The notes: generated from the letters alone by a model not told the origin. DNA of 64,000 nucleotides from an uncultured Nocardioides sp. (GCF_947489365.1 NZ_CANLDB010000004.1:416715-480714), one strand, 5' to 3'. Shown: positions 46,059-55,043, counted from the first letter of the stretch. Made by a program: numbers and translations.

Positions 46059-46126
46059 ATTGTGACAGGCCACTGGTCGTCTCCCCAACCTGAGGTGACG
46101 CTGAAGCCAACCTGAAACCATCCTGA
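46059..46126 (-). promoter_or_regulatory. sigA promoter with four 11-bp direct repeats
   Basis: On the plus strand CTGA starts at 46090, 46101, 46112 and 46123, exactly 11 bp apart. Read toward sigA these are (C/T)TCAGG-type repeats. They abut a plausible -35 TTGGGG (46088-46083) and, after 18 bp, -10 CACAAT (46064-46059). The layout suggests activation by an OmpR/PhoP-type regulator. Confidence 0.6.
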
Positions 46127-46164
46127 GACGTACGTACGGTGACCGGGCCCGCCCCCCGGGGCCC

Positions 46165-46725
46165 TCAGCGCTTCGCGGCCGCCTTCTTCTCCTTCTTGAA
46201 GGCACGCACCTTCAGCAGGCTGTCGCCGTCCGTCACGTCGGCGACGGACCGGTAGCCCTCCTGGGCGTAGTCCCCCGCCACCTTCTCCCACCCGTCCGGC
46301 CGGACGCCGCACTGCTTGGCGAGCAGGGCCACGAAGATGCGGGCCTTCTGGTCGCCGAAACCGGGCAGCGCCGTCAGGCGCTTCTTCAGGTCGGCGCCGT
46401 CTGTGGCCTCCGACCACAGCCGCGAGGCGTCCCCGTCGTACGTCTCGACGACGATCCGGGCGAGCTCCTGGAGCCGGGCGGCCATCGAGCCCGGGAAGCG
46501 GTGCACGGCCGGCGGGGTCGCGCACAGCGCCTTGAACTCCTCCGGGTCGGCGTCGGCCACCGCCGCGGGCTCGATGGTGCCGAGCCGGTCGGCGACCTTG
46601 GCCGGGCCGGCGAAGGCCGCCTCCATCGGGAACTGCTGGTCCAGCATCATGCCGGCGAGCAGCGCGAACGGGGAGGAGTCGAGGACCTGGTCGGCGGCCT
46701 CGTCGCCGGTGATGTGGAGGGCCAT
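46165..46725 (-). CDS. HhH-GPD-type base-excision repair protein
   Basis: A 186-residue protein of the actinobacterial HhH-GPD glycosylase-like family. It has SSPFALLAGMMLDQQFPMEAAF near the N-terminus, the helix-hairpin-helix LTALPGFGDQKARIFVALLAK (about residues 120-140), and a Lys-rich C-terminal tail (FKKEKKAAAKR). No iron-sulfur cysteine cluster is present. It may excise damaged bases, but the substrate is unknown. The ATG at 46725 is divergent from the acetyltransferase gene, 30 bp away. Confidence 0.82.
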   Translation of the reverse strand: MALHITGDEAADQVLDSSPFALLAGMMLDQQFPMEAAFAGPAKVADRLGTIEPAAVADADPEEFKALCATPPAVHRFPGSMAARLQELARIVVETYDGDASRLWSEATDGADLKKRLTALPGFGDQKARIFVALLAKQCGVRPDGWEKVAGDYAQEGYRSVADVTDGDSLLKVRAFKKEKKAAAKR

Positions 46726-46755
46726 GACGCCATCATGCCGCGCCACACTGGAGGC

Positions 46756-47595
46756 ATGAGCGCCGATGTCCTCTCCTGCCGCGGGTGCGGACGACCCCTC
46801 ACGCTGCCCGTGGTCCGGCTCGCCGCGCTGCCCGCGCGTCACGAGGTCCCGCAGACCGGGGCGCACCTCCCCACGATGGGCCGGGGCACCTGGGCGGTGG
46901 ACCCCGCCTCGCCCTGGACGCGCGAGGACGGCACCCCGACGAGCACGGTGGGGTGCCTCGTGGTCCACCCTGACGACGGCCTCGGGCTGGAGGCCCACCC
47001 GGACGGGCGTCGCAGCGGCGGCTGCTGCGGCCACGACGGCCTCGACGGGCCCAACCGCCGGTGCCCCGGGTGCGACGCGGACGTCGCGACGCTCACCGAC
47101 GACTGCTACACCTACGTCGAGCTGCGGTTCGAGCCCGAGGCGGTCGAGCCGGTGCCCGGGGAGCAGACGGCGGACGAGCCGTACGCGCTGGTGTGGGGAC
47201 CGCCGACCCTCGACGAGTACGTCGGGCTGCGGGCGCGCTCGGGGCTGACACCCGTCACCGGGGAGCAGGGTGTCGGCGCGCTGGCGCACAGCTGGGCGTT
47301 CTGCCACGTGCGGGACACCGTCACGGGTGAGGCCGTCGCCATGGGCCGGGTGCTGGGTGATGGCGGCTGGTACTTCCACGTGGCCGACATGGCGACCCTG
47401 CCCGAGCACCAGGGCCGCGGGCTGGGACGGCGCGTCCTCACCCGGCTGCTCGCGCGGATCGAGGAGACGGCCCCGCCCGGGGCCTACGTCACCCTCAACG
47501 CGGACGCGCCAGGGCGACGGCTGTACGAGTCCGCAGGGTTCGTCGAGACCGCCCCGCGCACGGTCGCGATGGCCCTCCGGCGTCCCACGTCCTGA
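46756..47595 (+). CDS. GNAT acetyltransferase with N-terminal cysteine-rich module
   Basis: 279 residues. The N-terminal 120 residues carry a C-x2-C (SCRGCGRPL, Cys8/Cys11), then GGCCGHDG and CPGCDAD, i.e. enough cysteines for one or two zinc sites. The C-terminal half (about 140-279) is a GNAT domain with VADMATLPEHQGRGLGRRVLTRLLA as the acetyl-CoA loop and NADAPGRRLYESAGFVE. The ATG at 46756 follows GGAGG closely. The substrate is unknown; the zinc module may bring protein or nucleic-acid binding. Confidence 0.8.
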   Translation: MSADVLSCRGCGRPLTLPVVRLAALPARHEVPQTGAHLPTMGRGTWAVDPASPWTREDGTPTSTVGCLVVHPDDGLGLEAHPDGRRSGGCCGHDGLDGPNRRCPGCDADVATLTDDCYTYVELRFEPEAVEPVPGEQTADEPYALVWGPPTLDEYVGLRARSGLTPVTGEQGVGALAHSWAFCHVRDTVTGEAVAMGRVLGDGGWYFHVADMATLPEHQGRGLGRRVLTRLLARIEETAPPGAYVTLNADAPGRRLYESAGFVETAPRTVAMALRRPTS

Positions 47596-47604
47596 CCTCG
47601 GCGG

Positions 47605-47786
47605 GTGCGCGCCATCCACCACCTCGACCTCTGGGTGGCGGACGACGGCACCTCTCTGTTCCTCGAACGCTCCCCCGACACCGCCGCGTCCGGGCGGAGT
47701 CGACGGCCCACGGGTGGCACGCGCTCTACCTCGAGAGCTCCGAGGGGTTCGAGGTCGAGGTCGTCGTCGAGACCGTCAGGGCTTGA
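47605..47786 (+). pseudogene. Glyoxalase/bleomycin-resistance (VOC) family remnant
   Basis: The first frame starts with VRAIHHLDLWVADD and has LFLERSPDTAA, both VOC-family landmarks. A neighbouring frame then reads AHGWHALYLESSEGFEVEVVVETV, the usual VOC C-terminus, and stops at 47784-47786. Only about 60 codons remain of a family normally near 130-150 residues, and the frame is broken. This is a deleted, decayed gene overlapping the end of the convergent stress-protein gene. Confidence 0.75.
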
Positions 47787-48174
47787 CGGCGAGGACCGGG
47801 CAGTGCGCGTCCAGCAGCACCCGCTGGGCGTTGCTGCCGAGGATCAGCTTGCCGACCGGGGACCGGCGGCGCAGCCCGATGACCAGCAGCTCGGCCGCGT
47901 TGGCCTCCGCGATGCTGATGAGGTCCTCGGCGGGCTCGAAGCCGCGCACGAGCTGACGGACGTCGTACGTCACCCCGGAGCTGTCGAGCAGCTCGCGGGC
48001 CGCCCCCATCTGGGCCTGGGCGGCGTCGGCGGCGTCGCCGTCGAACTCCGAGCCACCCCGGTGGGAGTTGACCACCACGAGACGGGCGTCCCGCAGCTGC
48101 GCCTCCTCGATCGCCTTGCGCAGCGCCGCCTCGCCCTCGGGCTTCGGCACGTAACCGACGACCACGGTGCCCAT
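47776..48174 (-). CDS. Universal stress protein
   Basis: A single UspA domain of 132 residues: MGTVVVGYVPKPEGEAALRKAI, then the ATP-binding loop VIGLRRRSPVGKLILGSNAQRVL (G-x2-G-x9-G-S/N type) and AHCPVLAVKP. It probably binds ATP and supports stress survival. The ATG at 48174 follows GAGGAGGATCG, a strong Shine-Dalgarno. It is monocistronic; its 3' end overlaps the VOC pseudogene. Confidence 0.9.
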   Translation of the reverse strand: MGTVVVGYVPKPEGEAALRKAIEEAQLRDARLVVVNSHRGGSEFDGDAADAAQAQMGAARELLDSSGVTYDVRQLVRGFEPAEDLISIAEANAAELLVIGLRRRSPVGKLILGSNAQRVLLDAHCPVLAVKP

Positions 48175-48312
48175 CGATCCTCCTCCTCGCGGGTCCGGCC
48201 GGGCGAGTCGTCCCGGCCGGTCTCTTGTCGCACCGTAACGGAAGTGACCCCGCGGCGGGAGGCTGTGGAGACGCGCGTGCGCCGTGACGTCCGACGCGTC
48301 AGGCTCGGGGCC

Positions 48313-48864
48313 ATGACCCGGTCCGCGAGCGAGGCCCGCGCCCCGACGGTCCACGCGGCCGCGTGGCGCGAGGCGGTCCTCGAGCTGCGCTGCGCCGAGC
48401 GCCGCCGCGTCTTCCCCACCGCGCTCCACCTCGGCGTCCCCGGTGTCGGGCGGGTCACCGTCGACGACCCGCCGCGTCCCGGCCGCCGCGCGTCACCGGC
48501 GTGGGACCACGCCCTGCGCACCGACGTCGTGGGCGCCCTGCTCGACCGGTGGGCCGCCCCAGCGGACGGAGCACCGGACGGAGCACCGGACGGGGCTCCT
48601 CGTGTCCCGCTGTGCTGGGTCACGCGGGGCGGTCCGCTGGGCCACCACGACGACGACGTCGCCTGGCTGGCGGCGTGCCGGGCGGCGTACGACGAGGCGG
48701 GGATCGGGCTGGCGCTCGCCGTGGTCACCCACGCGGGGTGGTACGACCCGGCGACCGGGGCGGGACGGACCTGGAAGCGGCTGCGACGCCCGCCCCCCGG
48801 GACCGGACGGTCCCCTCAGTCCCAGGCGTGGACCGGCTCGTTGGAGTGCATGCGCTCGCGGTAG
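48313..48864 (+). CDS. Hypothetical protein
   Basis: 183 residues, not recognised. An N-terminal helical part (AAAWREAVLELRCAERRRVFPTALHLGVPG) is followed by a low-complexity GAPDGAPDGAP insert from three 12-bp repeats, then PLCWVTRGGPLGHHDDDVAWLAACRAAYDEAGI and VVTHAGWYDPATGAGRTWKRL. The second half looks globular and conserved; the first may be poorly placed. The last 49 bp overlap the convergent ligase gene. The ATG at 48313 is chosen for lack of a better Shine-Dalgarno-linked start. Confidence 0.6.
   Translation: MTRSASEARAPTVHAAAWREAVLELRCAERRRVFPTALHLGVPGVGRVTVDDPPRPGRRASPAWDHALRTDVVGALLDRWAAPADGAPDGAPDGAPRVPLCWVTRGGPLGHHDDDVAWLAACRAAYDEAGIGLALAVVTHAGWYDPATGAGRTWKRLRRPPPGTGRSPQSQAWTGSLECMRSR
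48564..48599 (+). repeat. Three 12-bp tandem repeats
   Basis: GGACGGAGCACC at 48564 and 48576, and a diverged third copy at 48588, encode the DGAPDGAPDGAP segment of the hypothetical protein. In-frame slippage here would change its length. Confidence 0.85.
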
Positions 48865-50288
48865 TCCAGCAGCGTGCGACGCAGCGCGCCCCACCGGTCG
48901 TCCCCGGCGGCCTCGCGGTCGCCGACCCGTCGCACGAACCACTCGGCGCCGTTGGTGTGGGCCAGGCAGCGCTGCTCGACGATGCCGAGCAGGCGGTCGC
49001 GCTCGGCGGGCTCGACGCCCCAGCTGTCCAGGCCCCGGGCCGCCATCGGCAGGAGTCGCCGCAGCACGAGCTCCGTCGCGGACACCTGCCCCACCCCGGG
49101 CCAGTAGAGGCGGGCCTCGATGCCGTGCTCCGCGGCCGAGTGGAAGTTCTCCTCCGCCGCCGAGAACGACATCTGCGACCACAGCGGGCGGTCGGCCTCG
49201 GCGAGCGAGCGGACCAGCCCGAAGTAGAAGGCGGCGTTGGCCATCGTGTCCGAGACGGTGGGTCCGGCGGCCAGCAGCCGGTTCTCCACCCGCAGGTGCG
49301 GGACCCCGTCGGCCACGTCGTAGATGGGCCGGTTCCAGCGGTAGACGGTGCCGTTGTGCAGCCGGAGCTCCGCCAGGTCCGGGGTCCGCCCGGCCTCCAG
49401 CTCCGCCTGCGGGTCCTGGTCCTCGGTGATCGGCAGCAGTGCCGGGAAGTAGCGGACGTTCTCCTCGAACAGGTCGAACACCGAGGTGATCCACCGCTCG
49501 CCGAACCAGACCCGGGGCCGCACGCCCTGCACCTTCAGCTCCTCGCTGCGGGTGTCGGTGGCCTGCTCGAACAGCGGGATGCGGGTCTCGCGCCACAGCT
49601 CCCGACCCAGCAGGTACGGCGAGTTGGCGCTGATGGCCAGCTGCACGCCGGCGATGGCCTGCGAGGCGTTCCAGTACGCCGCGAACGTGTCCGGGGTCGT
49701 CTGCACGTGGAGCTGGGTGCTGGTGCAGGCCGCCTCGGGGATGATCGAGTCCGCGGTGGTCCGCAACCGCTCGGTGGGCCCGGTGACGTCGATGAGGATG
49801 TCCTCGCCGCGGGCGTCGAGGATCTGCTCCGACAGCAGGCGGTAGCGCGGGTTGGGGCTGAGCGACTCGGTCGCCATGTGGCCTTCGGCGAGGGTCGGCA
49901 GCACGCCGATCATCACGAGGTGGGCGCCGACCTCCGCGGCCTTCTCCTCCGCGTTGTCGAGGCTGCGGCGCAGGCTGGCCTCGAAGGCGCCGAGACCGCC
50001 GTCGCGCAGCGTCGCCGGGGGCACGTTGACCTCGATGTTGAACTGCCCGAGCTCGGTCTGGAAGTCCGGGTCGGCCAGGTTCTCGAGCACCTCGCCGTTC
50101 TTCAGCGCCGGGTCGCCGGCGTCGTCGATGAGGTTCAGCTCGACCTCGAGCCCGGTCATCGGGTCGTCGGTCTCGAACGCCGACTCCCGCAGCATCCGCG
50201 CGAACACGTCCAGGCAGAGCCGGACCTTCTCGCGGTGCCGGGTGCGGTCGGCCCGGGAGAACTCCTGAGCCGCGACCTCCTTGCCCAT
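48816..50288 (-). CDS. Glutamate-cysteine ligase family protein
   Basis: 490 residues, GCS2/YbdK-like ATP-grasp-type ligase fold. It has MTGLEVELNLIDDAG (ATP/Mg glutamates), ELGQFNIEVNVPP, ACTSTQLHVQTTPDTFAAYWN, QLAISANSPYLLG and LRVENRLLAAGPT. It may form gamma-glutamylcysteine or a related gamma-glutamyl amide. It differs from EgtA in this window, so the genome has two paralogues. The ATG at 50288 begins MGKEVAAQEFSRADRTRHREK. It lies 8 bp after the DUF4192 gene, in the same operon. Confidence 0.87.
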   Translation of the reverse strand: MGKEVAAQEFSRADRTRHREKVRLCLDVFARMLRESAFETDDPMTGLEVELNLIDDAGDPALKNGEVLENLADPDFQTELGQFNIEVNVPPATLRDGGLGAFEASLRRSLDNAEEKAAEVGAHLVMIGVLPTLAEGHMATESLSPNPRYRLLSEQILDARGEDILIDVTGPTERLRTTADSIIPEAACTSTQLHVQTTPDTFAAYWNASQAIAGVQLAISANSPYLLGRELWRETRIPLFEQATDTRSEELKVQGVRPRVWFGERWITSVFDLFEENVRYFPALLPITEDQDPQAELEAGRTPDLAELRLHNGTVYRWNRPIYDVADGVPHLRVENRLLAAGPTVSDTMANAAFYFGLVRSLAEADRPLWSQMSFSAAEENFHSAAEHGIEARLYWPGVGQVSATELVLRRLLPMAARGLDSWGVEPAERDRLLGIVEQRCLAHTNGAEWFVRRVGDREAAGDDRWGALRRTLLDYRERMHSNEPVHAWD

Positions 50289-50296
50289 GGCGGGGA

Positions 50297-51358
50297 CTAT
50301 GCCACCTGCGGGCCCCCGGGCGCGCGGTCCGCCGACAGGCGGTCGCCGTCCCCCTCGTCGGGCGGCACGGCCTGCTCGAGCATCCGGGCCACGAACACGA
50401 GCAGGTCGAGCTCCGGCGCGTGGGCGCGCCCCCGGTCGACCGCGCACCAGGCGAGGGCGCCGTGCCCGGTCAGCCACGCGGCGTACGCCAGCACGCCGGC
50501 GGCCGGGCCGACCAGCGCGTCGGGGGCCCGGCGGACGACGTCGCGCCACAGCTCCACCTGCGCGCGGGCGTCCTCGCGGTCCATCCGCTCCCAGCACGAG
50601 TCCCGCAGCCCGACCTCGGCGAGGTCCGCCAGGACCCGGCCGAGCCGCATGTCGTCGGGACGGGTGCCGAGGTCGAGGTGGCGGCGCACGGTGCGACGCA
50701 GCCAGGACGCCTCGCGGCCGTGCGCGGTCGGCGCCAGCCGGGCCCCGTGCCGGGCCGCCGCCTCGGCCACCCTCCGGTACGACGTCCGCGCGGCCGCGTC
50801 GGGCTCCAGGGTCGAGGCCAGCTCCTCCCGGGAGGCGTGCACCACCCGGCCCTCCAGGACGGCGTGCGCGACGAAGGGGTGGGCCGAGACGTCGTACGGG
50901 TGCCCCGCGCAACGCCGGTCGCGGCCGGCGGACGGCTCGTCGCAGTCGAGGCACCACACCCGGTCGCCGTCGGCAAGGAGCACCTCGACGACCCCGATGC
51001 CGGCGTCCAGGAACGCGTCGACGAGACGGCGCCCGAACCGGGCGAAGCCGTCGCCGCGCCGGCTGTGGACCACGAACGCGACCCGGCCGACGCGGTGGCG
51101 CAGCGCCGGCTCGAGCAGGAGCGCGACCACCACCTCCTCGTCCTGGCGGCGAGGCAGGTCGACGCGCGCGTGGAACGGCCGGGCGGCGGAGAACGTCAGC
51201 ATCGTCACCGACTCCGCGGGCACGAAGCCCAGCATCGTCGGGACCATCGCCAGCAGGTCGTCGCGACCGCGCGCGACCAGGCGCACGGGCTCGGTGGTCG
51301 GGCCGGGGGCCGTCGGGGGTGCCCCGGGTGTCTCGGGTGTCAGGTCTGGGCTCGTCAT
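50297..51358 (-). CDS. DUF4192 domain protein
   Basis: A 353-residue protein with the DUF4192 opening RLVARGRDDLLAMVPTMLGFVPAESVTMLTF. The central domain VVVALLLEPALRHRVGRVAFVVHS and CLDCDEPSAGRDRRCAGHPYDVSAHPFVAHAVLEG, followed by a helical C-terminal half (AWLTGHGALAWCAVDRG), are characteristic. The function is unknown; the family is confined to actinobacteria. It shares a short divergent promoter region with the DNA polymerase IV gene. Confidence 0.85.
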   Translation of the reverse strand: MTSPDLTPETPGAPPTAPGPTTEPVRLVARGRDDLLAMVPTMLGFVPAESVTMLTFSAARPFHARVDLPRRQDEEVVVALLLEPALRHRVGRVAFVVHSRRGDGFARFGRRLVDAFLDAGIGVVEVLLADGDRVWCLDCDEPSAGRDRRCAGHPYDVSAHPFVAHAVLEGRVVHASREELASTLEPDAAARTSYRRVAEAAARHGARLAPTAHGREASWLRRTVRRHLDLGTRPDDMRLGRVLADLAEVGLRDSCWERMDREDARAQVELWRDVVRRAPDALVGPAAGVLAYAAWLTGHGALAWCAVDRGRAHAPELDLLVFVARMLEQAVPPDEGDGDRLSADRAPGGPQVA

Positions 51359-51478
51359 GACCGGAACCTCCCCGCCGGACCGGCGACCACGCCCCGCGCC
51401 GCGGCACCTGTGCAGAACCCGGCGCCGCGTGCGGCTGTGGAGGCGAACCGGTGCGGCGCCGGCGGGTACGTTGCGGCC

Positions 51479-52834
51479 GTGCGTCCCCACGCCAGCGTGC
51501 TCCACCTCGACCTCGACGCGTTCTACGCGGCGGTGGAGCAGCGGGACAAGCCGTCCCTGCGGGGCAAGCCCGTCGTGGTCGGGGGCACCGGCGGGCGCGG
51601 GGTCGTCGCCACCGCGTCGTACGAGGCCCGCCGGTACGGCGTCCGCTCGGCCATGTCGACCCGCGAGGCACGGGCCCGCTGCCCCCACGCGGCGTACCTG
51701 GGCACCCGCTTCGACGAGTACCGGCGCACCAGCGGGATCGTCATGGACATCCTGCGCTCGGTGTCGCCGCAGATCGAGCCGCTCTCGCTGGACGAGGCCT
51801 TCGTCGACCTCGCCGCGGCGACCGACGCCCTGCCCGACCTGGAGCCCGGCACGGTGCGCGCGGTGGCCGAGGAGCTCCGGACGCGGGTCCACGAGGCCAC
51901 CGGGGGGATCACGGCGTCGGTCGGCGTCGCGAGCAGCAAGTTCCTGGCCAAGGTCGCCAGCGAGCTGGACAAGCCCGACGGTCTCGTCGTCGTCGAGCCG
52001 GGCACCGAGCGCGACCTCCTGCGTCCCCGCCACGTCTCGGTGATCCCCGGCGTCGGGCCGGCGACGGTGGAGCGGCTGCGACGGCTCGGCGTCCACACCG
52101 TCGCGGAGCTCGAGGCGCAGGGCGTGGCCGAGCTGGTCCGCGAGCTCGGGCAGGCGCACGGTGCCGCGCTGCACCGCTTCGCCCGCGCCGAGGACGACCG
52201 CCCGGTCGAGGCCGGGCGGGAGGCGAAGTCGGTCAGCGTCGAGGACACCTACGAGACCGACCTCGTCGACCGGCGACTGCTCGAGGGGCTGCTGACGCGG
52301 CAGGCGGGCGGGGTCGCCGAGCGGCTGCGCGCGCACGGCCTGTCGGGGCGCACCGTGTCCATCAAGGTCCGGATGCACGACTTCACCACCGTCAGCCGCT
52401 CCAGCACCCTCGGCTCCCCCGTCGACGACGCGGCGACCATCGGGCGCCTCGCCCGCGGCCTCCTGGCCGACCTGGACACGTCCGGCGGCGTCCGGCTGCT
52501 GGGGGTCGGCGTCTCCGGGCTCGCGGACTGGGTGCAGGAGGACCTCTTCGGCGAGGCCGACGCGCCGGGGACGACGCCGGTCGACGACGTCGTCCTGCCG
52601 CCGCCGCGCGGCGCACCGGTGGGATGGCCCGCCGGCGCGGACGTCGTCCACGACGAGCACGGCCGGGGGTGGGTGTGGGGCTCGGGGCGCTCGGTCGTCA
52701 CGGTGCGCTTCGAGACCGCCGACACCCCGCCCGGCCCGGTCCGCTCGTTCCCCGACGACGACCCCCGGCTGCACCGGTGGCACCACCCGGACGAGCCGGG
52801 GACCGCACCGGACGACGTCGGCGACGCTGGGTAG
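51479..52834 (+). CDS. dinB: DNA polymerase IV (Y family)
   Basis: A 451-residue translesion polymerase. HLDLDAFYAAVEQRDKP and SLDEAFVDL provide the catalytic acidic residues. GVASSKFLAKVASELDKPDG and the HhH VIPGVGPATVERLRRLG are in place, then the little-finger domain. A C-terminal extension (about residues 385-451; PAGADVVHDEHGRGWVWGSG) is typical of actinobacterial DinB. The GTG at 51479 follows TACGTT (51467-51472) by 6 bp and has no Shine-Dalgarno, so it is probably leaderless. No LexA box was found. Confidence 0.93.
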   Translation: MRPHASVLHLDLDAFYAAVEQRDKPSLRGKPVVVGGTGGRGVVATASYEARRYGVRSAMSTREARARCPHAAYLGTRFDEYRRTSGIVMDILRSVSPQIEPLSLDEAFVDLAAATDALPDLEPGTVRAVAEELRTRVHEATGGITASVGVASSKFLAKVASELDKPDGLVVVEPGTERDLLRPRHVSVIPGVGPATVERLRRLGVHTVAELEAQGVAELVRELGQAHGAALHRFARAEDDRPVEAGREAKSVSVEDTYETDLVDRRLLEGLLTRQAGGVAERLRAHGLSGRTVSIKVRMHDFTTVSRSSTLGSPVDDAATIGRLARGLLADLDTSGGVRLLGVGVSGLADWVQEDLFGEADAPGTTPVDDVVLPPPRGAPVGWPAGADVVHDEHGRGWVWGSGRSVVTVRFETADTPPGPVRSFPDDDPRLHRWHHPDEPGTAPDDVGDAG

Positions 52835-52844
52835 CGTCGCCGGC

Positions 52845-55043
52845 ATGGATGCACCCGCGGCCCCGCCCGTCGCCCCTCCCCTCGCTCCCGCCCGGCCCGT
52901 CGAGACCACCCACCACGGCCGGACCCGCGTCGACGACCACGACTGGCTGCGCGACAAGGAGGACCCGGAGGTCCTCGGCTACCTCGAGGCCGAGAACGCC
53001 TGGACCGAGGCCGCCACCGCCCACCTCGCCGGCCTGCGCTCCACGCTGTTCGAGGAGATCAGGGCGCGCACCCGGGAGACCGACCTGTCGGTCCCCTCCC
53101 GCCGGCGCGGCCACTGGTACTACGGCCGCTCCTTCGAGGGCCGCGAGTACGGCGCCTCCTGCCGGGTCCCGGTCGCCGACCCGGACGACTGGAACCCGCC
53201 GGAGCCCGCCGCCGACTGCGCGCCCGACGAGCCCGCGCTGCCGGGCGAGGAGGTCATGCTCGACCTCGACGCCCTCGCCGAGGGCCACGACTTCTTCTCC
53301 CTGGGCGGCGCCGCGGTGAGCCCCGACGACCGCCTGCTCGCGTACGCCGTCGACGTCGTCGGCGACGAGCGCTACACCGTGCGCTTCCGCGCCCTGGTCC
53401 CCCCGGCCGGTGCGGAGCCGGCCACCGCGCCCGACGACGTCCTGACCGACGTCATGGGCGGCGTGACGTGGGACCGCGAGGGCGGGTCGGTCTACTACAC
53501 GACCGTCGACGAGTCATGGCGCCCCGACAAGGTCTGGCGCCACCGGCTCGGCACCGAGCAGTCGAGCGACGAGCTCGTCCACCACGAGACCGACGCCCGC
53601 TTCGGGACCGGGATCGGGCGGACCCGCAGCGACCGCTTCCTCATGGTCGCGTCCGGCTCGAAGACCACCGCGGAGTGGCGGGTCCTGGACGCCGACCGTC
53701 CCGAGCTCGGCTTCCGGGTGTTCGCGGAGCGCCGCGAGGGCCTGGACTACTCCCTGGAGCACGCCGTCCTCGACGGCCGCGACGTCCTGCTCGTCCTCCA
53801 CGACCACACCGGCCCCGACCACGAGCTCGCGGTCGCCGGGCTCGACCCGACCCCGGCCGAGCAGTGGGAGCCGCTGCTGGCCCACGACCCCGCCGTCCGC
53901 CTCGAGGACGTCGACGCCTTCGCCTCCCACCTGGTGGTCCACCAGCGCAGCGGGGGCCTCACCCAGCTGCGCGTGCTCGAGCTCGGCGAGACGGGCGAGG
54001 GCCTGCCCCGCGGCGTGGCCCGCGACCACCTCGTCGACTTCGACCGCGAGATCCGGACCGTCGGGTCCGGGTCGAACCCGGCGTGGGAGCAGCCCACGGT
54101 CCGGGTGGGCCTGCTGTCGCTCGCCCTGCCGACGTCGATCTACGACTACGACGTCCGCACCGACGAGCTGACGCTCCTGCGCCGCCAGCCCGTGCTCGGC
54201 GGGTACGACCCCGACGACTACGTCGAGAAGCGTCTGTGGGCCACCTCGACCGGCGGTGAGCAGGTCCCGATCAGCCTCGTGTGCCGCCGCGACCTGCTCG
54301 ACGAGGGCGCCGAGGGGCCGGCCGAGCCGCTCCCCCTGCTGCTCTACGGCTACGGCGCCTACGAGATCTCGATGGACCCGTCGTTCTCGCTCTCCCGCCT
54401 CTCGCTCCTCGACCGGGGCGCGGCGTTCGCGATCGCCCACGTCCGGGGCGGCGGCGAGATGGGGCGTCGCTGGTACGACGACGGCAAGCTCGGCGCAAAG
54501 CAGCACTCCTTCGACGACTTCGTCGCCTGCGCACGTCGGCTGGTCGAGGCCGGGTGGACCACCCCGGAGCGGACCGTCGCCGAGGGAGGCAGCGCCGGCG
54601 GCCTCCTGATGGGCGCGGTCGTGAACCAGGCGCCCGAGCAGTTCGGAGGCGTGGTGGCCGCCGTCCCGTTCGTCGACCCGCTGACCTCCATGCTCGACGC
54701 CAGCCTGCCGCTGACCGTCGCCGAGTACGAGGAGTGGGGCGACCCGGCCTCCTCGGCCGAGGTCTACGACCGGATCGCGGCGTACGCGCCCTACGACAAC
54801 GTCGCGGCCCTCGACTACCCGCCGATCCTGGCCGAGACCTCGCTGCACGACACCCGGGTGCTGTACGTCGAGCCCGCGAAGTGGGTCGCCCGGCTGCGGG
54901 ACCGCGCCGTCGGCCGCCGCGACGTGCTGCTGCGCACCGAGATGTCCGCCGGCCACGGCGGGGTCTCCGGACGCTACCGGGCCTGGCACGACCGCGCGTT
55001 CTCGATGGCCTGGATCCTCGACCGCCTGGGACTCGCCGGGTGA
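52845..55043 (+). CDS. S9 family peptidase (oligopeptidase B-like)
   Basis: A 732-residue prolyl-oligopeptidase family enzyme. An N-terminal seven-blade propeller gates a C-terminal alpha/beta-hydrolase. The catalytic triad is Ser583 (EGGSAGGLLMG), Asp669 (SLHDTRV) and His704 (AGHGGVSGRY). YGYGAYEISMDPSFS and HVRGGGEMGRRWYDDG match protease II/oligopeptidase B, which cuts short peptides after basic residues. The -10 TAGCGT (52832-52837) includes the dinB stop codon and lies 7 bp before the ATG, suggesting leaderless expression. Confidence 0.92.
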   Translation: MDAPAAPPVAPPLAPARPVETTHHGRTRVDDHDWLRDKEDPEVLGYLEAENAWTEAATAHLAGLRSTLFEEIRARTRETDLSVPSRRRGHWYYGRSFEGREYGASCRVPVADPDDWNPPEPAADCAPDEPALPGEEVMLDLDALAEGHDFFSLGGAAVSPDDRLLAYAVDVVGDERYTVRFRALVPPAGAEPATAPDDVLTDVMGGVTWDREGGSVYYTTVDESWRPDKVWRHRLGTEQSSDELVHHETDARFGTGIGRTRSDRFLMVASGSKTTAEWRVLDADRPELGFRVFAERREGLDYSLEHAVLDGRDVLLVLHDHTGPDHELAVAGLDPTPAEQWEPLLAHDPAVRLEDVDAFASHLVVHQRSGGLTQLRVLELGETGEGLPRGVARDHLVDFDREIRTVGSGSNPAWEQPTVRVGLLSLALPTSIYDYDVRTDELTLLRRQPVLGGYDPDDYVEKRLWATSTGGEQVPISLVCRRDLLDEGAEGPAEPLPLLLYGYGAYEISMDPSFSLSRLSLLDRGAAFAIAHVRGGGEMGRRWYDDGKLGAKQHSFDDFVACARRLVEAGWTTPERTVAEGGSAGGLLMGAVVNQAPEQFGGVVAAVPFVDPLTSMLDASLPLTVAEYEEWGDPASSAEVYDRIAAYAPYDNVAALDYPPILAETSLHDTRVLYVEPAKWVARLRDRAVGRRDVLLRTEMSAGHGGVSGRYRAWHDRAFSMAWILDRLGLAG

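Noticed and set aside
51440..51478. GCGAACCGGTGCGG before dinB as a LexA box
   Set aside because: The right half-site (GTTCGA) is missing. It is unlike the two convincing boxes in this window.
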